From: Chryseobacterium gleum
Lineage (GTDB): Bacteria > Bacteroidota > Bacteroidia > Flavobacteriales_D > Crocinitomicaceae
NCBI GenBank assembly: GCA_945897565.1
Contig: CAMDFN010000016.1
Coordinates: 1 to 54,332 of the forward strand
Direction of reading: 5' to 3'
DNA length: 54,332 nt
The position numbers and the translations under genes are program-made. The first letter of the stretch is position 1, and the number at the start of each line of letters is the position of its first letter. Below, one piece after another: positions 49,709-54,332 of this stretch. The notes under the pieces are model-generated. The model was not told where the DNA came from. It worked only from the letters and a program-made list of their open reading frames with translations, and searched no databases.

Positions 49709-51886
49709 TTATTTGATCGTGTACCTCAGGCCAAGATACGCATTCCAGCCCATGATCGGTGCCCAAATTTCAGTGGCGTCAAAGTCTGGCCCGAAAGGAT
49801 TTTGGGCTCCTGTAATCGGATGATGCTGCTGCACGTTGAGCAGGTTTTCACCGCCTACGTAAAGTTCTAATCCCTTCCAATTGCGCGTTACTTGCGCATT
49901 CAATAGCGCCCATGGTTCGCCCTGCCCGCCTTGTGGCAAGCGCACCGCACTGTAGCGCGAATACGTGAGGTCATACTCCCAGCGCTTATTGCGGGTTTGG
50001 TAGGCCAGATTGGCGAAAAGACGCTGGCGCGGCAAGAGCACTTGCGTTTGGAGTTGGCCGTTGTAGAGCGCCCTGACATCCTGAAATTTGTAGGCGAGGC
50101 GCAGGTCTAGGCCGCGCAACACAGCATAGGCAAACTCGGCCTGCAGCACGGTAGCCAAAGAGTTGTCTGTTAAATTTTTAAAAACCACCACACCACTCAG
50201 CGAATCGCGGTCGGCTACGAGTTGTTGCGAAAAACGCGTATGATAGGCATCTAAACTGAGGCTACCCTTGCGTTTTTTGAAAAGAAAACCTTGCACTAGA
50301 GAAACCCCTGCATTCCAAGAAACTTCTGGCAGTAAGGTTTGGGTAGCCAACCATGTGTTGGAGCTGGCCAAAAGCGAGAGGTTGTCTACTACAAAATTGG
50401 GCAAGCGCCACGCGCGGCCAGCCGTGAGCCGAAGATCGAGCTGGGGGCTGAGGGCGTATTTGAGGTGCGCGCGCGGTGAAAACTGTGCGCCAGCTAGGTT
50501 ATGTTGATCAAAGCGCGCGCCTACAACAGCCGAAAGGCGGCTGCCCGAGTAGGCATACTCGGCAAATACGCCCGGCACCCACTCTGTTCTGAGATTTCCG
50601 ATGAGCATTTCGCCGTTGGGCTGAGCGGCAAATTGTGCTATTTGCAAAGCAAGTAAACTGGCACCCGCCTTGATTTTATGATCTGCAGAACCAATGATAT
50701 CGTCGTAGATAACGTTCAAATACCCGCGCTTTTCAGTGCCACTGAAGTTGCGCAAGCCATATAAGCCGCTCATATTTTGGAGCTTGAATTGCGCAATGAC
50801 GCCCAAACTCTGGGCAGGCTTTTTACCAAAAAATCCGGTCTTCGAAAAAACAGAGAGGTGTTCGCTGGCCAATTGCATGCCGTAGCCCACCGGGCTGGCT
50901 TTGGTATAGGTTGTTTGCCCCCCGATTTTTTGGTCGGCGTAAGCCTGCACGCCAAGTTGGGCCTCCATTCGCGGGCCTTGATAGCTAAAGCGCTGCAGTA
51001 AATTAAAGGTATTGGAGAGCGCTTGGTCTCGAAAGCTGTCTTGGTTGTGGTCAAAAGTACCATAAACAGCAGCGCCCGATGCAAAAAGGCCCATGTGCCA
51101 GCGCTCGGAGAGCTGCTGGCCGCCCAACAAATTGAGCTCCGTGCGCCCGAACCGATTTTGGTAAAAATTGAGCCCCAAGCGCGGCATTTCTTTGGGTTTC
51201 TTGAACTCCAAATTAACCAAGCCAGCCATAGACTCATAGCCATTGACTACCGAACCTGTGCCTTTTGTGATCTGAATAGACTCCAGCCAAGTGCCAGGAA
51301 TGATACTCATCCCAAAAGCACTCTCGAGGCCGCGCAGAAATGGAATGTTCTCAAATTGCAGCTGCGTGTAAACGGCATCTAGCCCTAATAATTGGATTTT
51401 TTTGGCGCCCGAAATGGCGTCAGACATACTGACATCTACCGTGGCATTGGTTTCAAAAGACTCCGAAAGGTTGCAGCAAGCCGCTTTTCTGAATTCGGCA
51501 CTGGTGAGCTCCTCTACGTGTAGGGTTTTCATTTTGGAGATGCCATGTGGGTTCTTTTGACTACTCACCACGATATCCTGCACCATTTGCCCCGACACAA
51601 GCACTACATTCAAAGCCAAAAAACGGTCTGAGCGCGTCACTACCAAGCGGTCTGGGCGGTAGCCTTTTGCCACAAAAAGCAAGGTATCGGGCTGCTGCTT
51701 GCCCAATAGAATTTCAAAGGTGCCGTCTTCGTTGGAAAAAACAGTGGTGCCGGCACCTAGCAAGGTAATTTTTACATTCTTAAGCGGTTTGGTCTGCACA
51801 GAATCTGCACCTTGCACCACTCCGCGAATTTGGGCTTCAAAGCAATGGGTTATCAGAATAACTCCAAATAAAAAAAATAATTTCAT
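49709..51886 (-). CDS. TonB-dependent outer membrane receptor, probably metal (copper) related
   Basis: The 725-residue protein has a signal peptide, a carboxypeptidase regulatory-like domain (VQTKPLKNVKITLLGAGTTVFS, GTFEILLG), a plug (KKIQLLGLDAVYTQLQFENI, IQITKGTGSVVNGYESMAGLVNLEF) and a 22-strand-type barrel ending AYLGLRYTIK. The plug begins with a cysteine pair, KAACCNLSESF. It imports a ligand using TonB energy. The neighbours, a HYC_CC_PP protein and an HMA protein, suggest copper or another thiophilic metal. ATG 51886 is preferred over TTG 51892. Confidence 0.9.
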   Translation of the reverse strand: MKLFFLFGVILITHCFEAQIRGVVQGADSVQTKPLKNVKITLLGAGTTVFSNEDGTFEILLGKQQPDTLLFVAKGYRPDRLVVTRSDRFLALNVVLVSGQMVQDIVVSSQKNPHGISKMKTLHVEELTSAEFRKAACCNLSESFETNATVDVSMSDAISGAKKIQLLGLDAVYTQLQFENIPFLRGLESAFGMSIIPGTWLESIQITKGTGSVVNGYESMAGLVNLEFKKPKEMPRLGLNFYQNRFGRTELNLLGGQQLSERWHMGLFASGAAVYGTFDHNQDSFRDQALSNTFNLLQRFSYQGPRMEAQLGVQAYADQKIGGQTTYTKASPVGYGMQLASEHLSVFSKTGFFGKKPAQSLGVIAQFKLQNMSGLYGLRNFSGTEKRGYLNVIYDDIIGSADHKIKAGASLLALQIAQFAAQPNGEMLIGNLRTEWVPGVFAEYAYSGSRLSAVVGARFDQHNLAGAQFSPRAHLKYALSPQLDLRLTAGRAWRLPNFVVDNLSLLASSNTWLATQTLLPEVSWNAGVSLVQGFLFKKRKGSLSLDAYHTRFSQQLVADRDSLSGVVVFKNLTDNSLATVLQAEFAYAVLRGLDLRLAYKFQDVRALYNGQLQTQVLLPRQRLFANLAYQTRNKRWEYDLTYSRYSAVRLPQGGQGEPWALLNAQVTRNWKGLELYVGGENLLNVQQHHPITGAQNPFGPDFDATEIWAPIMGWNAYLGLRYTIK

Positions 51887-51932
51887 GGTCAATAAGTAAG
51901 TTCAACAATTAACATTAAAGCTAATTGTGAGC

Positions 51933-52379
51933 TCATATTTGCCACACTTGATTTTTCACTTGAATTTGCTTTCCACTCTTGTATAACGGAGGTGGCCGGT
52001 AGGTCTGTCCTGAACGTGGGTTGCTTTTTGGTTGGAGGTCTAGATTTACAAAAGATGAGATGGAATGAAAGCTTGGGCATAATGCGGCTTGTTCGTATTG
52101 CCACTCAAAACTAGAGCACACTTGATCCATATGCGTTTTCACCACCTGAAACTCATCCGAACAGCAATCCTTTTCTTGCAAATTGGCGTCACAAGCTGCT
52201 GTCTGCTCTTTCTGACAACACGGCGGAAGCTCCTCGTGCGTTTGCGCACACTTGTGGTCTATCTTCAGCACCACCGACGCAAACGCACCGTCCATTTCAC
52301 AAAAATGCTTGTGAATAGGAATGCCTACTTGCAGGGCAAGTTGCATAAGGATAAGAAAAGTCGCTAAAATGAGTTTCAC
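51933..52379 (-). CDS. HYC_CC_PP family protein
   Basis: The 148-residue secreted protein starts at GTG with a hydrophobic segment (ILATFLILMQLALQVGI) and carries the features that name the family: HKHFCEMDG, PPCCQKE, KDCCSDEF and TYRPPPLYKSG. It has ten or so cysteines and several histidines, suggesting metal binding. Family members sit next to TonB receptors, as here. The start is supported by TAATTTTG four bases upstream. Confidence 0.85.
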   Translation of the reverse strand: MKLILATFLILMQLALQVGIPIHKHFCEMDGAFASVVLKIDHKCAQTHEELPPCCQKEQTAACDANLQEKDCCSDEFQVVKTHMDQVCSSFEWQYEQAALCPSFHSISSFVNLDLQPKSNPRSGQTYRPPPLYKSGKQIQVKNQVWQI

Positions 52380-52383
52380 AATA

Positions 52384-52391
52384 CAAAATTA
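52384..52391 (-). promoter_or_regulatory. -7 element of the HYC-TonB-HMA cluster, four bases before GTG
   Basis: TAATTTTG, then TATT, then GTG on the minus strand. It lies 12 bp from the opposite-strand element of the PurF-like gene. Confidence 0.55.
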
Positions 52392-52403
52392 CAAATAATG
52401 AAT

Positions 52404-52411
52404 TACCTTTG
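52404..52411 (+). promoter_or_regulatory. -7 element of the PurF-like gene
   Basis: TACCTTTG, followed by C, ends 19 nt before ATG 52431. Confidence 0.5.
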
Positions 52412-52430
52412 CAACTCAATTTCCTAGACC

Positions 52431-54332
52431 ATGAGTGATCCGATTAAACACGAGTGTGGCATTGCCCTTTTGAGGCTCAAACAACCACTTGAATACTACC
52501 TCGAGAAATACGGATCTGCCCTTTGGGGTCTCAACAAAATGCATCTTTTGATGGAGAAACAACACAACCGCGGTCAAGATGGCGCGGGGATTGCCAACAT
52601 CAAACTCGATATGCAGCCCGGTGAGCGCTATATTTCGCGCACCCGCTCGGTACAAAAAAACCCAACACAAGACATTTTCGATCAAATCAATGCCAAATTC
52701 AAGGCGATTTACGATGAAAATCCCGAAAAACTCAAAGATGTTGCCTTTTTGAAGCAAAACGTAGGTTTTACCGGAGAAGTCTTTCTAGGGCACCTGCGCT
52801 ACGGTACTTATGGGCGCAATTCCATAGAAAGCTGTCATCCTTTTTTGCGACAGTCCAACTGGATGACCCGCAATTTGGTGGTGGCTGGCAACTTTAACCT
52901 CACCAACGTAGACGAACTCTTTGAAGGGCTTGTAGAACTTGGCCAGCACCCTAAGGAAAAGTCCGACACCGTTACAGTCATGGAAAAAATCGGCCATTTC
53001 CTAGATGTCGAAAACGACGAACTTTATGCACACTACAAAACATTAGGATACGGCAAAACCGAAATTTACGCCCGCATCCAAGACGAACTAAAAATTGATA
53101 AAATTCTCAAAAAAGCATCTGAACGCTGGGACGGCGGTTACGCCATGGCGGGGCTTTTGGGCCACGGTAGCGCTTTTGTGCTCAGAGACCCAAGCGGCAT
53201 TCGCCCTGCATTTTGGTACGAAGACGACGAAATCTGCGTGGTTGCCTCTGAGCGCCCCGTTATCCAGACCGCCTTCAACCTCAAAGAAGAAGACATCCAA
53301 GAGCTCAAACCTGGCCATGCACTCATCATTGAGAAAAAAGGGCAGGTCAAAGAATTACAAATCAATACACCGCGCGAGCTCAAGCAGTGTTCTTTTGAAC
53401 GCATTTATTTTTCCAGAGGCTCAGATGCAGCTATTTACAAAGAACGCAAGGCACTCGGGCGCTTAATTGTCAATGACGTACTTCATAGCATTGGCCATGA
53501 CTACGACAACAGCGTCTTTTCGTTTATTCCGAACACCGCTGAAGTTTCTTTCTACGGTCTGCTCAAAGGCTTGGAAGAAGCGCTCAACCAAGATAAAATC
53601 AAACAAATTCAGGCGCTGGGTTCAAACGCCAGCCCTAAGGCCCTCAGCGAAATCATCAACCGCCGCGCACGCATCGAAAAAATTGCCATCAAAGACGCCA
53701 AGCTGCGCACTTTCATTACCCAAGACGACTCCCGCGACGACCTCGTTGCACATGTCTACGACATCACTTACGGCTCTGTGCGCCGAGGCACCGACAACCT
53801 CATCGTCATAGACGACAGCATTGTGCGCGGCACTACCTTGCGCCAAAGCATCTTGCGTATTCTAGACCGCCTAGGCCCTAAAAAAGTGGTGGTGGTGTCA
53901 TCTGCACCGCAAATCCGTTATCCAGATTGCTATGGCATCGACATGGCCAAAATGGGAGATTTCATTGCCTTTGAAGCAGCTATCGCCCTTTTGCGCGAAC
54001 GCGGCAAATCTAGCCTCATAGACGAAGTCTACAAAGCGGCGCTCGAACAAGTGCAGCTACCTAAAGAACAAGTCAAAAATGTAGTGCAGCGCATATACGC
54101 ACCGTTCTCAGACAAAGAAATCTCTGCACAAATTGCCAAAATGCTCACACCTGCTGAAATGCAAGCCGAGGTAGAAATCATTTACCAAACCGTAGACAAC
54201 TTACATATCGCCTGCCCACACCACACCGGTGACTGGTACTTCACTGGCAACTACCCTACCCCTGGCGGCAATAAAGTCGTGAACCGCGCCTTCATCAACT
54301 GGATGGAGAAGCGCAACGAGCGGGCTTATTAA
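52431..54332 (+). CDS. Long PurF-like amidophosphoribosyltransferase
   Basis: PurF transfers glutamine-derived ammonia to PRPP in the first step of purine synthesis. The 633-residue product has the glutaminase nucleophile Cys9 in HECGIA, so an eight-residue propeptide must be removed, QHNRGQDGAGIA, HLRYGTYG and the phosphoribosyl motif VIDDSIVRGTT. It is ~130 residues longer than typical PurF, with an insertion near residues 60-100 and a C-terminal extension ending with a Cys-containing IACPHHTGDWYFTGNYPTPGG block. It may be a paralogue rather than the main PurF. The gene ends at the last base of the window. Confidence 0.85.
   Translation: MSDPIKHECGIALLRLKQPLEYYLEKYGSALWGLNKMHLLMEKQHNRGQDGAGIANIKLDMQPGERYISRTRSVQKNPTQDIFDQINAKFKAIYDENPEKLKDVAFLKQNVGFTGEVFLGHLRYGTYGRNSIESCHPFLRQSNWMTRNLVVAGNFNLTNVDELFEGLVELGQHPKEKSDTVTVMEKIGHFLDVENDELYAHYKTLGYGKTEIYARIQDELKIDKILKKASERWDGGYAMAGLLGHGSAFVLRDPSGIRPAFWYEDDEICVVASERPVIQTAFNLKEEDIQELKPGHALIIEKKGQVKELQINTPRELKQCSFERIYFSRGSDAAIYKERKALGRLIVNDVLHSIGHDYDNSVFSFIPNTAEVSFYGLLKGLEEALNQDKIKQIQALGSNASPKALSEIINRRARIEKIAIKDAKLRTFITQDDSRDDLVAHVYDITYGSVRRGTDNLIVIDDSIVRGTTLRQSILRILDRLGPKKVVVVSSAPQIRYPDCYGIDMAKMGDFIAFEAAIALLRERGKSSLIDEVYKAALEQVQLPKEQVKNVVQRIYAPFSDKEISAQIAKMLTPAEMQAEVEIIYQTVDNLHIACPHHTGDWYFTGNYPTPGGNKVVNRAFINWMEKRNERAY

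Overview
The window is a chromosomal segment of a Bacteroidota bacterium, most likely Flavobacteriales (Cryomorphaceae/Schleiferiaceae-like). Evidence: the gliding/type IX secretion lipoprotein GldH directly after a PSP1 (RicT) gene, a C-terminal T9SS sorting domain at the left edge, bacillithiol deacetylase BshB1, DUF6495, DUF3127, a HYC_CC_PP protein, near absence of Shine-Dalgarno sites, and repeated copies of the Bacteroidota -7 promoter element TAnnTTTG. Coding density is very high. I see no rRNA, tRNA, CRISPR array, insertion sequence or prophage, and no gene-free stretch over 300 bp.

Layout. 1-1.3 kb: end of a T9SS cargo protein and a two-gene DUF4160 / DUF2442-XRE module with a palindrome over its promoter. 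1.3-4.9 kb (minus): deoC, a full aldehyde dehydrogenase and a half-length catalytically empty aldehyde dehydrogenase, preceded by a small acidic protein. 5.1-11.9 kb (plus): radA, rsmI, a delta-prime-like clamp-loader gene, ricT, gldH, DUF6495, a lipoprotein and a stand-alone CTP-synthase-like amidotransferase domain. 11.9-15 kb (minus): an AddA/RecB-like helicase-nuclease. 15-21.2 kb (plus): MbnP/MbnH copper-protein/di-haem pair, a protein with a nucleotidyltransferase-like motif, a WYL regulator, PaaG-like and 3-hydroxyacyl-CoA dehydrogenase genes. 21.2-25.2 kb: metK, mtnA, a 13-bp tandem array, a secreted alpha/beta hydrolase. 25.2-32 kb: a decapitated LysR gene, an SDR gene, a phosphodiester glycosidase, a TPR/PD40 protein, truA, a plug-only TonB-like protein, fabD and a YwqK/MORN-like repeat protein. 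32-39.7 kb: a flavin reductase, a DUF3127 protein with an SSB-like tail, ZIP transporter, methyltransferase, coaE, a DUF2141 remnant, pruA, DUF721 and recF. 39.8-48.4 kb: DMT exporter, S9 peptidase, VanZ, bshB1, gcvP, DUF3089 hydrolase. 48.4-54.3 kb: DUF3078 barrel, a probable copper cluster (HMA protein, TonB receptor, HYC_CC_PP) and a long PurF-like amidophosphoribosyltransferase ending exactly at the window edge.

The most striking features are architectural. At least seven genes start exactly 4 nt after a TAnnTTTG-type -7 element, which predicts leaderless mRNAs. Several divergent gene pairs share a 33-51 bp gap holding two back-to-back -7 elements 9-14 bp apart. Six of nine convergent gene pairs overlap tail-to-tail. 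Two 5'-truncated gene remnants sit in such compact junctions. Two intergenic 8-copy tandem arrays (13-bp and 10-bp units) are present; the 10-bp one is helically phased and predicted to bend DNA next to the copper cluster.
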